This document shows, one piece after another, positions 22,404-40,190 of a stretch of 64,000 nt of DNA (its first letter is position 1; every line of letters starts with the position of its first letter). Origin of the DNA: Apostichopus japonicus (Eukaryota; Echinodermata; Holothuroidea; Aspidochirotida; Stichopodidae); the NCBI RefSeq assembly GCF_037975245.1, contig NC_092574.1:8777713-8841712 (forward strand), given 5' to 3'. The notes beneath the pieces were generated by a model that was not told the DNA's origin, did no database searches, and worked only from the letters and a program-made list of their open reading frames with translations. Made by a program: the position numbers and the translations under genes.

Positions 22404-23461
22404 TGCTTCACAAAAAAAGTCTGTTGAAGAAAGCAAAATGGTTTTCATTCAGTTAATGACAGGTTACAGATCACACATCACAATGAAATCCTTAACAGAG
22501 CCACTATTGAACATTTTGAATATTCCATCTGAGTCTCTTTTGGTTCGAACAAATAAAAATCTGAATAATGTGACATATATTTAAAAAAGTAAGATGCTAA
22601 ATGCTGACCTAAAGCAGGTTTTTGTTACTCTCATGATATAGACTTGGCTTTAAATCTACAAATTGTGTGCCGAAAATGAAGTTTTACCCAGTAAGTCTTT
22701 ATTGCTTTTTAACCCAATATGGTGCACTGTGCACAGTATTTGGAATATTTCAGGTTTTTCCCATAGTGGCACAAATAAACACCCACATGAAGTGTGCTTG
22801 TCTTTCTATCAATATTTTTATATACCAATAATGTCATGAACTAAATAGACGACACATGAGCTAGAATGCATAACAAAATTGGGCCATAGCCTTCGGGAAG
22901 ATACTTTTACAGTAACTGTACATATACTGCTAGCCTAATGTTTCAACAGAGTTTGAAAACGTGTGTAAAATTATGATTACATATAACTTGTCTAGTTAGA
23001 TAACCTACATTATAAGTCGAAGAATTTGCTTGACAGTGGGTCAAAATTAAAATAGCTAACTTGTTCAAAGTCTTAAATTTTAACTGAAAGTCCACCATAA
23101 GTTATTGTAAACTTGACCATGTAGCCTAACCAATTAAGACGAAGGAGAAGAATTTGAACATTACTTCCATTATAGGATCGAAGAAAAAACTAATTCACAG
23201 ATTTGATTACGACTTCCATTTGTCAACCCATGGATTTGAACTCGCCTCAGTTATTATCTTGAACTACTGTAGGTGTAGGCCTGGCTTATATGAAATACGT
23301 GAAACGGCACGGAAGTAGCGTTATTAACTCAGAAGTTACACTAACCTAATGATAGGTTACTGGAGGCCTAGCCAAAGTTATGAAGTTGTGCCTCCCGAAG
23401 TCCACTATTAGCTTGTAGATATCTTTTATTGATTTTATTAGGCAAAACAAGTTGTACTTAC

Positions 23462-23530
23462 GAGTAGTTTCTATATCAAAATGAAAGTTAGACGCTTGTT
23501 ACTGGTTATTTATTATGAATCCGGAAAAGA
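23462..23530 (-). other. Candidate VSP 5' UTR exon
   Basis: A strong donor (CTACTC followed by gtaagtac) lies at 23,461 on the minus strand, upstream of an acceptor at 22,421 that precedes the first coding exon. An untranslated first exon ending here would complete the gene. Its upstream limit is a guess; no TATA box was recognised. Confidence 0.4.
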
Positions 23531-23821
23531 TAGTACCCTGTTCAGAGGACGTTACTGAATAACTTTGTTTATCAGCGGTGTGCCTGGATAAGAAATGTAT
23601 TGCGCAATCACATAGAGCATATACCCAGCATGTATTTTAGGTCTGTGCTAGGGCCAAAGGTCAGTGGTCAATGTCGATTAAAAAGCAGCATTTTGACCAT
23701 TAGGCCTTTACGCCCATATAAAACTGACGAAATGGTCGAAACCCTCAACCCTGTGCAAGATACCACGCTGTGTAAATTTATAGTGCAATTGGTAATACGG
23801 AGACGCCAAAGGGATCATATA

Positions 23822-23834
23822 AGGTCAAAGGTCA
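23822..23834 (+). promoter_or_regulatory. Perfect DR1 nuclear-receptor-type site
   Basis: AGGTCA-A-AGGTCA, the consensus direct repeat with one-base spacing bound by RXR heterodimers and HNF4. It lies between the divergent VSP and FAXDC2-like genes. Several single AGGTCA half-sites occur nearby, partly because this stretch looks repetitive. Confidence 0.3.
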
Positions 23835-24189
23835 AACCTGGCCAAATTTGTGTGAAAAAGTGTGTCGCCAATTGTCTTTTCACCATAAGGCAATGGTGAG
23901 CTTCATGATAAGGCAAGTACCTGTATGTGCGTGGGCATGGGATGTAGGGACTCCCTGTGACTTAATGTTAAAGAGTCAAATGTCAGAGGTCAAATTACAA
24001 AGAAAAGCACGTTTTCAATAATGCATAAGCAAACAAACAGACCAAAATGGTAAAACCATGACCGCGAAGCACTTAAACCTACGTGTGATATCATGTCTGT
24101 CTACATAGACATATGTGTGTCTTTTTAAAAACTTTTTTTTTTTTAAACTATTTTATTAAGCATTATTATTGTATTTATGACTTCTTAAA

Positions 24190-24306
24190 TTTTCCTACTT
24201 TTTATATTTTTATATGTCTTATCAGAGGGCCTCGTGGAAGATTAGCTATTGCTAAACGAGCTACCCTCTTAAAATAAAGTTGAAATAAATAAATAAATAA
24301 ATAAAT
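24190..24306 (+). mobile_element. LINE 3' UTR with (AAAT)n tail
   Basis: GGGCCTCGTGGAAGATTAGC, TATTGCTAAACGAGCTACCC and AAATAAAGTTG followed by (AAAT)n is the typical CR1/L2-like 3' end. No coding part is retained. Confidence 0.6.
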
Positions 24307-25076
24307 ATCAGTTTCAGTTTACAATTAAGTTTACAATGCGCAAATTAATGCAAAAACACCAAAAGGTTCCGTGTCAGATCAATAGAGGTCAAGGGTCAAA
24401 TTCGTGTGAGTACCAAACTGGCCGTCAATGTGTCGCTATAACTACCCCGGTGATATTCCATTTGTCGAAATTTTAATAGTAGGAACAACCTTGTTCTTTT
24501 GGCTATTAAGATTTACGAACATGCCAAATTATCCAAGGGGGTCATTGCCATACTAGTGGTAGGCCTACTGATTGTGTCTGTGAATTGTTTGAATGCATGT
24601 TAAGGGCACTGATATTAATTTAACGTAAACTGTGAAAGATCATGCGGTCAGCCTACGTCTACTTCAAACTTGGTGGGTGTAGGCCTATGGTATTATCGAT
24701 GTGTCCCCAGTGTGATGACATCATAGTGGTCACATACTCAAATTTTGTGTTCATCTGCACCTCCATGGTTGCCTATACCTATGCTTTCTTATTGTTATTT
24801 TTAGCTAATTGTTATGAGGCGAAACTCCCATGTAGCCTACTCCCTTAGCCACACACCCCTGAGCATGAGCTGCCCTTGAGTATACAATATACATGAGTCG
24901 CTTTATATGATGGTCGGAGCTTCAGTTCCTACCCTTCCCCGTTTGGATGGAAACATTTGTCTTTTTCAAGTTCTTTGATGATAATGATCTAAGATAATAA
25001 CACCATCACAAAAGTTCAAGTATACAGAGGTACAATACTTGAGCTTTGGTCCTAACAGGACCCTCGGTTCCGAGGG

Positions 25077-25123
25077 CAGTCTGTGTCCCATCATGTATGC
25101 CATACATGCATGACACAGACTGT
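25077..25123. repeat. Long imperfect palindrome
   Basis: CAGTCTGTGTC and GACACAGACTG form an 11-bp stem around CATCATGTATG/ATACATGCATG, so almost the whole 47 bp can fold on itself. Confidence 0.7.
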
Positions 25124-26349
25124 ATTGTATGCTCTTCTTCTTCTTACTATTAATTTTAAAACTCAGTCGGGATTATTTTTCTGCTGGAAGATAATGCTCG
25201 TTCATGTAATGAGTCTGTTATCACATTACTGATCATTGTTGTTATTATTCACACTTTACATGTCTTATCTGTCAAAGTGCCCTTAATCTGTAGCATATAT
25301 TCCAAGTTCTGTTTATATCATGGAGAGATATACCACCCCCGACTTTTGATTATAAACAGTTTCGTTATCACATGTACATAATTGCGTCTACACCGTTCCA
25401 TGGATCGTATCCAATGTTAGCCTTTATCTGGATCCCTGAAGGGGAGATAGGGGAGGGCCGGGGTGGGGTATCGACCAGGAAGTACTGTGGGGGTGGTGCA
25501 CGCGAATACCCTTCCCAACCAACCCATCCCACTGTGTACCCTAAAAAAATATACAATCATACCGAGATTAAATTCGTAATCTTTTTTATCGACATGATTG
25601 GAGACAATCCATATTTTATCCATAACAACCACCGTAAATTCACAATTCCGGCAGCGTGTATACTATTTCAGTTAACTGACCGAGTACATAACGGCTACAT
25701 CAAATTATACATTTAGAAGTTGATACGGTCCTTTAAATTCGGCAGGAATATTAGTCGATTTATTATCAAGTTGTACTTTGACTGATTTGTTAATTAAGAT
25801 AATCAAATTAGTTAGTAAACAAACAAATAAACAAGTATTGTGTACAGTGTCTTCATGTTTGCATAAAGACCTATAGAGGATCCATTACTGTGCCAATAAC
25901 TTATCATACTGAAGCTTACAGCCCATACATGTAGTTACAGTTAAAACGGTATATCAAAATGGTGGTCGATTGTCTTTACCATACAGCTATGGTGAGTTTT
26001 TCCTCAGTACTTTAATATGATTTACAGTATAGAGCTGACTAATGCAACTTATACTATTGAAGCGATCAGGCAATGTTGAAAGTAAAAATTTTCCAACCCT
26101 TTCCGTTGTATATTGAGTGACAATACAGGAAGCAATGATGTTATACTATATCAATATGAAATGTATACATGTATTTTAATGATCGCCTGCATTCGTTTAA
26201 GAGGAATATCTTATTGAATTACATATACGTTAGCTTTTGAAATAAATCTTGTAACAATTGTTTTTAGGATATTTTTATTAAAATCATACACAGAATGACG
26301 GGAAACCCCCATATTATATGTTCCATCTTTTCATACAAATACTTCGACC

Positions 26350-26356
26350 TATAAAA
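26350..26356 (+). promoter_or_regulatory. Possible TATA box for the FAXDC2-like gene
   Basis: TATAAAA lies 314 nt upstream of the start codon in the right orientation. This is weak evidence; AT-rich DNA gives such matches by chance. Confidence 0.2.
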
Positions 26357-26663
26357 CTGAAGTGCCGATTTGTCCAGTGGCGTATACGGCATTGAGTTTG
26401 GTCGGAACTAAACTTGTGTCATCCTGGTTTCCATCAGACGTCACACTCTTAACACAATACTCTACCTCATTCGTATCTTACCCTATCTCCATATATCCCC
26501 CACCCCACCCTAACCCCACCCCCCCCCCCAATCTTGCTGCATGCGTTATAGTAAAACAAGGAATGTTTACGTAGGAACCACTTTTTCACCTTTTGATGAA
26601 GTTATACGTCTCTCCGATCACTATATCACATAGAGCTTCAAGAAGAAGCAGGTTGTCGAGGCA

Positions 26664-31027
<4,364 letters not shown>

Positions 31028-31268
31028 AACATATTAATTAACATATAAAACTGTTAAGAGTATGCCAAAACTTTTTAATCGATATTAATTGGTCGATCGA
31101 GAATGTATATATAAATATTCATGACTTCGATGTCAAACAGCCAGTTGAGACCATTTCCTAAAATGTTAAAACCATTCTATACTGTCCTCCCATGTTATGC
31201 TTCGAAGCACTCGTACTGACAGTATACACAGTTCGTAGTTTTTCATTAGATAGAAACATGATATTCAT

Positions 31269-31637
31269 CAAGGGCGTAGGAACCGGGGGCTGGGGGCGCC
31301 AGCCCCCCCCCAGTGAAAAATATGGAGGGGCGGAAGTATCATTCCGCCCCCCCCCCCGCTTCGCAAGTCAGAAAACCCCTTTTTCATTTCCAAATGAGAA
31401 AAAAATCTCATTTGGATCACCAAATTGCATCTAAGGCCAGGTGAAAATGCAAAATTATTTACAAAATGGAGTGGGTGTTGAAGTGTGCTACATTGCACCA
31501 AATTGCATCTGAGGCCACCTGGAAATGCAAAAAAAATTCCAAAGGGGAGGGGTACACCCCCTCCCCTTAGACCTTCCCCCAGTCCGGCCATCAGTTTTCA
31601 GCCCCCCCCCCCACTCAAAAGTACCTTCCTACGCCAC
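31269..31637. mobile_element. Inverted-repeat element with 10-bp target duplication
   Basis: TGATATTCAT occurs at 31,259-31,268 and again at 31,638-31,647. The element starts CAAGGGCGTAGGAACCGGGG and ends CTTCCTACGCCAC, giving a short GGCGTAGGAA inverted repeat. Inside are C and G runs and a repeated CCAAATTGCATCT block (31,420 and 31,500). 369 bp, non-coding. The duplication length suggests a Mutator-like or similar transposase source. Confidence 0.75.
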
Positions 31638-31647
31638 TGATATTCAT

Positions 31648-33782
31648 ACTGCTCATACTGTCAATACGGCGCTATATAATATTGCAGTATATAGAAGAAT
31701 TGTCCCGAATGGGTGCCAATGAATGGCGCGACCCATGATCGGTTCTAAATTCATGCTAGATTAAGTAACATGGCCGTACATACAAGCACCACATTGAGTA
31801 GACCCACTAACATTTTCTTCTGAAACTTGTTGAGACCATAATTTGGTATACAAGCAAATTTATATCTCGATTATACACAAAGTTGCATTATAAACCCAAA
31901 CGTGCACTTCCCCAAAGATTTCATTTTATGACTTTTTTTCATCTTCTTTTTTGAAAACGCATCGCTTCCGCTTCATAATTAAAACACAAAGTTTGACCGT
32001 TCGTCAAGATTTGATTATTATTATTTATTATTAAGTGAAAAGGAAAAAGAGTTTTCCGTGGTAAGAAACGTTTCGATTTTGCAGAAGTATAACGTTTAAT
32101 TTGATTACAGTGAATGCATGAAAGCAACTGCGACATTGATCTAATATTTAGCATGCACCAGAATCCTCTGGTTTGCATATAATTCGTTGGAGTATCTTCC
32201 ATATTATTTATGATTGTTCTTTAATTTTACCTTGATTTCAAAAGAACGCAGCCGAATTAACCACCAAACTATAGCAAGCATTGGAGAACATGTACCGAAT
32301 TCGTTATGTCAAAGATGAACAAATTTATCACAATCTTCGTGTACGTTTGCCCCAAACAGTTTTTCTGCATTTGACATTATGATAATTAACGACATTTCGT
32401 AACTTTGCATGTCAACTTTGTAGGTAACTTCAATAATTCTTTTAATGGCAAGGTAAATTAAATATGGTTTATTAAACTTCACTCTGAGATCGAAAACCTA
32501 TTCCAATTATTATCTAAGAATTTAAGAAATAGAATGTGTGGCCCTGTGGTCGTTGAATCCAACTCTAATGCAGGGGTGTGGGGAAGGGCATCCATGAGAA
32601 AAATGGAGGAATTAAATTAAAAACATCAAAGGTTGCATTCTCTAAGGTATATGGCTAGACATTATGTCTACAGCGTCTACATTCCAGTTTGTGCTAAATA
32701 ACTACCTTTAATGTTTTGTGTGGGGTTAAATGAGGAAGGAGGGGGGAGGGGGGGGTTACACCCTCTTGATTCGCGGCTGGGTATATGTACTGCCGAATTC
32801 AATTGGTGAGACTGAAAATGTAATAATAAAAATTTTGTTTCACTCGAAATCAGATACACATGAAAACGTGTTGTGAAGTATAATATCGTTTCTATTTTTG
32901 CAATGTTTATAAAGTGCCATGAAAAATACAAAATTCAAAACGTTTTCGCACGTTTTCCTTTTTCTTTCTGAATTTTTAATGGTACACTTCAATTACATAT
33001 TTTTTAATGAAATATTTGTGACAATATATAAGGTATATTATTTAGATTACTTCCACTAAAACGTCTAAAAACATTCCTTCTTTATATATAGCAATATAAA
33101 TAACTTATAAAAGGAAAACACAAATCCGAGGAAATTACTGATTAACTCACAAACAATTCCATAGAATTTTATAGGGCTATCACGAAATACATTTGTATAT
33201 TTCTTCTTACATATTCTCTCAAGGGATTCGGTTGTTTTGATCTTTGCTTGTGTTTGCCATTTAGTATTTTCTCATCAGTTAAAAGTAAAGTCGTGTGGGT
33301 GACCTTGGCTGTTTCGTTTACAACTATTTCTGGAAATAAAGTATATAAGACCTATCTTTACGTGGCATGTTAATGTTTCAACCGGTTTCCTCCAACTGCA
33401 TAAAGGATTTCTTAGACAAAAATCTTAGTTTAAGTAACTCGGCAAGCAAGCACGAACGCTGTTTAACATATAATTGTAAAAGGTGACAAAAGGAATGCAA
33501 AACACATACACGCACACAGATGCATTTTACATTCAGCGTGAGGTCTCCATTGTATTTTCCATTGTTCAAATCAGCTTCCACTAAACTTAACAATACCCCT
33601 TATTTTTTCTGAGGAAGTGCTGATTCTTTTCAAATGACGTCTAGAGACTTGGAATCCTTTGTTTAATTCCTCAGTCAGAATACAGAACAACTGTGCATAA
33701 AAAAGGAACGAGTTACACGTTTCTTTCACATATTAGAAAGAACCTTCGAATGATAAGTTGTTACCTTTGAAACATATATCTC
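31648..33782. other. Gene-free AT-rich stretch
   Basis: No exon seen on either strand. A G-run tract lies at 32,735-32,756. Confidence 0.45.
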
Positions 33783-33792
33783 GCATATATAC

Positions 33793-34608
33793 ATGGGCGG
33801 CGATCCGTACTTCCGAGTGGGGGGATATGACCTTGTTGACTATCTAAGCGTAGCGCCACCATGCATGGGTTGGCGCGAAGCGTTCAAGAAAATTTGGGGA
33901 TTTACAAACCCTCTAGATGGCCGGAAACGGCACTTCCCGAGGGTTCCAAGCGCCATATACCCAACTTTAAAATAGGGATATCATGTCCGAATACAAAATA
34001 CTTTTTTTTTTTAATTTCGGGTGTTATTTTGGGAAAATTGCCCCTGTCAATCTTGTTTCAGGCGCTACGTTAGAATGTTCGAGAGCTCTTTTATATTATT
34101 CGATGAAGAAAATGGCCTCATGCAGGCTATTATAGGCCTGCACATGCAATACACAATTACACATAGTTACATTCCTAGGTACCGATTGCTAGGGCATCCA
34201 GGTGAAACGTGTATTAAGCATTACCCTGGTAACATGAGATTCTCAGCTGTTCTAGGGAACATGTACGTGTGTAGGCCTACTATAGGGCCTATATGAATAC
34301 TATGAGGGTGCATATATCGATACCGTGGGCGCAATAATACATTTTGTTGTTATAGGGCCAATGAAGCCTACAGTCAGCTATTCTTGTTTTATAAAGACGC
34401 TTAATTTAAAAAGATCGCACTGCGTTTATGGTAGGCGAGAAATGAAGCTAAAAAAGAGCCGTACATTCACGATGATGCATAAATGTAGGCATGAAAATAT
34501 TCTTATCCCTGGCATTTGGTGGGGGGATATGGTGTATTACATCCCCTCCACCCATTTTCATGGGGGGATATATCCCCCCTTCCCCCCCCCCCCAGGATCG
34601 CCGCCCAT
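33793..34608. mobile_element. Inverted-repeat element with 10-bp target duplication, 816 bp
   Basis: GCATATATAC flanks it on both sides (33,783-33,792 and 34,609-34,618). Ends are perfect 14-bp inverted repeats ATGGGCGGCGATCC. Open frames inside are short and G/C-run driven, so it looks non-autonomous. Confidence 0.85.
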
Positions 34609-34618
34609 GCATATATAC

Positions 34619-37600
34619 AAGGACCCTGATCATGTACTATGTATTGTTGCTTTGGTGGTGAATAAATAATTGTTTGTAGAAGAAATCTTTTGAAACCCTA
34701 GTTATACGATAAAGAGTATACAGGAATAAAGTATTATTATAGGGCTCGTGTTTTAACTGTCAAATTGAAAGTTTTATTTTCCAACCAGTTCGAACAGCTG
34801 TAACGAAAATAAAGCGTTAACGGAAAAACTTTTAGATTGTAGTGCATTTTGCTATAAAATGTATATGAGAAATTGAACACGCTTCCACACGTTTCCAAGG
34901 GCAGCACCCACTCCTTTCTAAAATCCTTCGCTTGCTTCTGGCCCTTCCACGAAAGTTCAGCCTCTACCTACGTCAGCCGGGGATAGTTCACCCCCCCCCC
35001 CCCACACACACCTTTGAAATGCACATCACTGCACTGTATTATCTCTATGAAGGTAAAACAATATTCAAGCTTCCTCTTCGAGTCACTTCACTTCTGAAAT
35101 TTATTTTGTGACTAGAGTTATGAATCGTATACAGCAATGGTATGATAACCACTGATTGTTGTTTGCATGGTACAAGACAAGACAAGATTAAGTCTTTTAA
35201 GCAATCGATCTTAGTTGTTTCGGTATGAGAGCAAAGATTATTTTCAGATCACGACCTACATATATTTATAGATATTATATATTATTGATGCTTTCTACAT
35301 AGAGGAAGAAATGTATCCCCTTATTTTCCCATCTGTGTATTCGTTTGTCAAACCTAATGTATTAAAACAAGTTTTAATATTTTCCACAACTTTTAACGTT
35401 TACAGTTGAATATTTGGCATATATATAAGTCTCAAGATTTGGGTATCTAGTTCTTTTAGCCAGCATTTCTCAAAATGTGAGCATATTGATCGGAGAGTAC
35501 AGACCTATATAATTAACGACATATAATTATAAATATGTAAAGCAGACATAACGTAATCCAAAGATATCTATTGAAATTATAAACTTTCAGGATTACGGAA
35601 GCTTTGAATACAGGCGATGGAAGGTAGATGGCTGCGAGGACAATTATAATCGCCTAATCTTGAGGTCGTAAATTCGTTAAAAATGTGATGATACAGACTA
35701 TTACATACAGATTATCATTAATTATAGCTATACTATAGGGATGGGAAAAATCATAGAAGGCTGGATATACTGCGATACAAAACGAACAGATCATAAAATA
35801 GAATGAAACAGATTATTCGACAATTTCAAGATGGTGATTGAGAAAAAATCAACTTTTTTTCCCGTCAGAATATCATAAACTCCAAGTCCATCCAGACTAT
35901 GTCACGGAACAGAGGTGACAAGTTTTGTCGTTACTGATACACGGTTGTGGAACATGAACAGTAGTTACTGTATACTAGTTATGAGTATCGGGTGCAAGTA
36001 TATATGCAATAGAGGTAGATATATGGTATAAGATGATAAGCTCGGCATTGAAGACTCTCATATAGTGGCATGGATGTGGTTGGATTGGTTTTATAGAAAT
36101 TATACAATAATAATCCTTTATAGTACTTAACATGTCTATAACCTGGAAACTTAATTGTTCACACTCACATATGGTCAGGGATATAGTTCGTTATAAACGC
36201 AACGAAACGTTTTCTTAAACGTTTGTTAATAAGCTATACACATATATGAATGTCTAATGTATTTTCATATTATAAGTGTCATAACTATATATTGACGGGT
36301 GTGATATCTTCATAGCATGTAACATTATCTTATTCGTATGGACGTGGGCGTAGATATGCGTCACCGAGTGGAAGAGAGAGAAAGAGGGGGGGGGGGCGGT
36401 GGTGCAGGTGCTAGATTGGAATTACTGACATGTAGTCTAACTGAGTATCATCCCGTTGAGGATGGGTCTAAACACATGGGCAGGGGAAATATACGGTCCT
36501 TTAGCACGTTTCCTGCGCTCCGCCATGAAACACCTCTTAAAAGCCCTGTTTATGTGTTTTGAAATTTTGCATCAACCCTAAGTGTGTGGGCGCCCTTAAT
36601 TGTCAATTATGAACAGATATAATCGACTAAAACAGACAGGAGACGTTCTTTAACGACATTCCAAGCAGGGCCTCCAAACACACAAAGAACAATGGTGTCT
36701 GCGTATGAGCGCGCGGGTAGGAATGATACGTTGCACTTAGGCTATTCCCTCCGGCTAATAAAGTAGGGGCACATGTCCACCGTCCACGTGACCTACCCCC
36801 CCCCCCCACCAAATGAACGCCCATGTCCGCAGATGTGTCTAACTGACGTTAACAACGCGCAAGAAAGTACATCACGCTCGTAAGTCGTTAGTTGCTAGGA
36901 CTGTTATTGCATCTAAAGTATATATATTGCTTCGTGTTCTATGATATATAGGCTATAATAACATTAAGTGTAACAACAACGATGAAAAACCCCGAAAGGT
37001 TGGCCAGATGGTATGTGATACGCCTCTTTAACGATATTTAGTAAAGAGCGTACATGGAGCGGTACGGTCAGCGCGAATCAGTCATTTACGGAATGAACGG
37101 AATGAAAGCAATAATTAAAAATTGAAAATCAGTTAACAAGATGGGCTTCATATAAACAAAAATAACCTCTTTATATAAAGAGCTTTTCGATTCATTCTCT
37201 TGAAAATGTTGTCCCGAAGTAATTATTGGACGTATTGAGAAGTTCTTGGTTCAACGTATTATGAGTGTGGTTTGGGTCATGCGCATAATGTTATTACTAG
37301 AAAGGAAAGTCTATATACATGCAGAAATGGAGTTGAATACATTCTACGGTTTCATCCCTTATACTTTAGGAGACGAACCAAGGGTGATTACAATTTTAGA
37401 CTATTTGAAAGTCAAAAGTTCATCATTATAGGCGTATCGTCGAAATTTTAAATAATTCATATTTATGAGGATATTATTGAAACGTGCTTGTATATCAACT
37501 GATGTCCATGGTGTGGGGTGTGGGGGGGGGGGCTCACCCGTATATCTAGTTATCTACATGCAAAGGAAATGAAATTGTGGTTTATTTTTATCTCATAGAA

Positions 37601-39081
37601 CGGAAAAAAAACAAAAACACTATTGTCAATGAACCTATTTACGAATACATCATTTACTGCAATTCCGAAAATACCATTAACACAAGGATTAAAGGTTGTT
37701 GGTAAGGACTTTTATTATCTTCTTACTATTTTATTACTATCTTATTCTGAACTCTGAGATATATTTATATATGTTTGGATTTTTCAGTTGAACACTTCAC
37801 AAAGAGATGAAACCTCAAACAAAGACGCTTAGGTTATTTAATATATGTCAGGGTTAATTTAGATATGGTGGATGGACTCAAATGCAATTGCTAAATCAAG
37901 GACGAAAAGTCCATTATCTCCCATTTAGAAAAATAAACTCCTCTGAGACAGAAGCATAAGATATTAAAAAAATCAATCTTTTTCAGCCGGACTTTGGTCT
38001 GTTACATAGACGATGAGTTAATAGATGGTAGGCTAAAAAGAAAATGAAATATTAGAAGAAACAAGTTGAAATATGATAATTATCCGAATCATTTGTCTTA
38101 AGCTCCGTTGGTCTTGGTTTGTACAGTCCTCGGTCAATAGTGCGCATTCATACTTTAAATTTGGCTTTTAAACTATAGAAATGTAAAGAATTTCATTTTC
38201 CTGTAGATGGATGATCGCAATCAATTTTGAATTTGATGAATGAATAAAATAAGAATCATTCATTATTCATGACTTTGTTTTAGTTTTGTCCATTCTTATT
38301 GTAGTTACCAACCGCCTGTTTAACGTAATGGGCAAAATTGGTTCCTCCCTTTGTACCTTTTGTCATATCGATATAATGAGACCACCCAAGCACAAGTTTT
38401 CTGGAACTGCCTTGTTACCTCAAACTCTCTACCATGATCTGTTTAAGTTTGATAAACAAGTCTGTTTGTCCATGGAATACTTCTGTTTGTCTCTCTTTTT
38501 TTTGGGTAAAATTTCTATTTCTTACAATCCGTTACAAATTATCATAGAGCACTGCAAATGATATTATTTTTTTTATTTGTAAACGTAATAAAAAAAAATA
38601 TTCAAAGCGATTCTACAATGTGTTATTTAACAAACTATAAAATTTCTCTTACGTGTTGAACAGTTTGATTGCGACAACGGCTGTTACGTAATTATTATAT
38701 TTCACCAGCTTAACAATTGCTTTGTTCTTTTGTCTGTTAGTGTTAAGGTATATATGTACCTCTTCGTTAAAGCATGTCAAACCTTCTTTTATAAGTAATT
38801 TATGTAATTAATGTGCTTAATATTATATTAGATGTATTGTACAATAAGTGGAAGGAGAGGGAAGGCCAAGGAGGTCAGGTGGAGAGTTGTGGTGAGGGGC
38901 AGGGGGTGGGGTGGGTACGAGACAAGCAAAGGCGTACGAATGGGGGAAAACGGGGGAGAACATTTTCCCCTGGAAATCCAAAGTGTACAAAAAGAAGAAT
39001 AAGAACTGTCTAAAAAAGCCACAGCCAATGGTGACAAGCGTCTCAAGTTACAACCTCTTGACACGATCTGAAAACAATCAC
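34619..39081. other. Gene-free stretch
   Basis: No supported exon. Contains C or G runs (34,991-35,003; 36,388-36,400; 36,796-36,809; 37,521-37,532) and a purine-rich tract at 38,850-38,960. Confidence 0.45.
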
Positions 39082-39085
39082 TTAA

Positions 39086-39440
39086 AGGCTTAATTAGAGA
39101 CCCCAACTATAGCACGCTACCATGGAAAGTTTCTTGAGATTACGTAATTGACTTGCCTTGGTCGTAGAATGAAGTTCTTACTAATTAGTCTGCAACACCT
39201 GCCACATATTTTTTCTTGTATGAGGGTCTTTGTATGAACGCTGTATGATTAATTACACTGTAGACATGAACTTATTTCCACAAAGTGTTTACACAAAGAG
39301 CCAAATGGTGTTAACAAGCTATGCATGGCTATTTTTTGAAGAGCCTGAGATCGATTTACGACCGTGTCAGGTCGACTACGTAATTACAAAACTTTCCTAG
39401 CTATAGCATGCTATATAATTGGAGCCAATAAAGCAGATAT
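39086..39440. mobile_element. Inverted-repeat element with TTAA ends, family 2 relative
   Basis: Flanked by TTAA. Subterminal inverted repeats pair CTATAGCACGCTACCATGGA with CATGCTATAGCTAGGAAAG (reversed end), continuing to TTACGTAATTGAC versus TTACGTAGTCGAC. About 355 bp. Confidence 0.7.
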
Positions 39441-39444
39441 TTAA

Positions 39445-40123
39445 GTAAGTCTATAGATTGATTCCGGATTGGCACAATACCATTGTCAGTAGCTTTATAT
39501 CATAGAAGTTAGGAAAAATCCTGACATTTATTTTGCGCGCAATATATCAAATCGATGCGTGTTAAGTGTATGCTTACACATCAATGCTTTTTTAATTATC
39601 CATGATTTTTCGATTTTTTTTTCGATTTATTAAACTATGGCCAATTTTTTTTAATGTTTTAACTTAATTTTAGCTTTTTTTCTCTTCTCATTTTCTTTAG
39701 TTCTCTTTTCTTTTATCTGTGATGTGCATGAAGTTCACATTTTACATATGCAAATAACATATAACAAAGACAAGATATACATCCTTGTAAAGCGTGTTAA
39801 CAAATATTTGAGTATAAGCCCCGATACTATCCATGAGTTATTATCAACTTCCACTTATCAAAACACGTTACCTGTAGAATAATTAACATTTAACATATTT
39901 ATTATAACCATATTAGTAGAATGCCTTTAACTGCTTATAACGTTTTCTTTTCCCACAAAGCATCTGTCTACGGAAATGCTGACCTTCCAATTTGTTTACC
40001 AGACAATTTAGGAATCTTAGATATCTCAGAGGGGGAAAAGAGTTTTGATTTTAATTTCTCCGTAACAATGTTTGGGTAGGTTTCGCTTATATTCAAATTC
40101 TTGCTTATATTCAAGAGACCATA

Positions 40124-40190
<67 letters not shown>

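Larger units (their letters stand above)
23531..26663. other. Intergenic region between divergent VSP and FAXDC2-like genes
   Basis: No protein-coding exon seen. It holds the DR1 site, a LINE tail, a strong palindrome near 25,100, homopolymer C tracts near 26,520, and a CAGTGGCGTA motif at 26,376 that resembles the end of an inverted-repeat element without a visible partner. Confidence 0.5.

Noticed and set aside
23600..23899. 99-codon open frame upstream of VSP
   Set aside because: It lies in AGGTCA-rich, repeat-like DNA and shows no family resemblance.
25372..25716. 114-codon open frame in the intergenic region
   Set aside because: Much of it is translated purine- and G-run DNA, overlapped by equally long frames on the other strand.
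34325..34669. 114-codon open frame near 34.5 kb
   Set aside because: It runs through the right end of the 816-bp inverted-repeat element, including its C run, so it is not a gene.
36340..36828. Possible inverted-repeat element with GGACGTGGGCGT ends
   Set aside because: Only a 12-bp match with one mismatch, and no target duplication or subterminal pairing.
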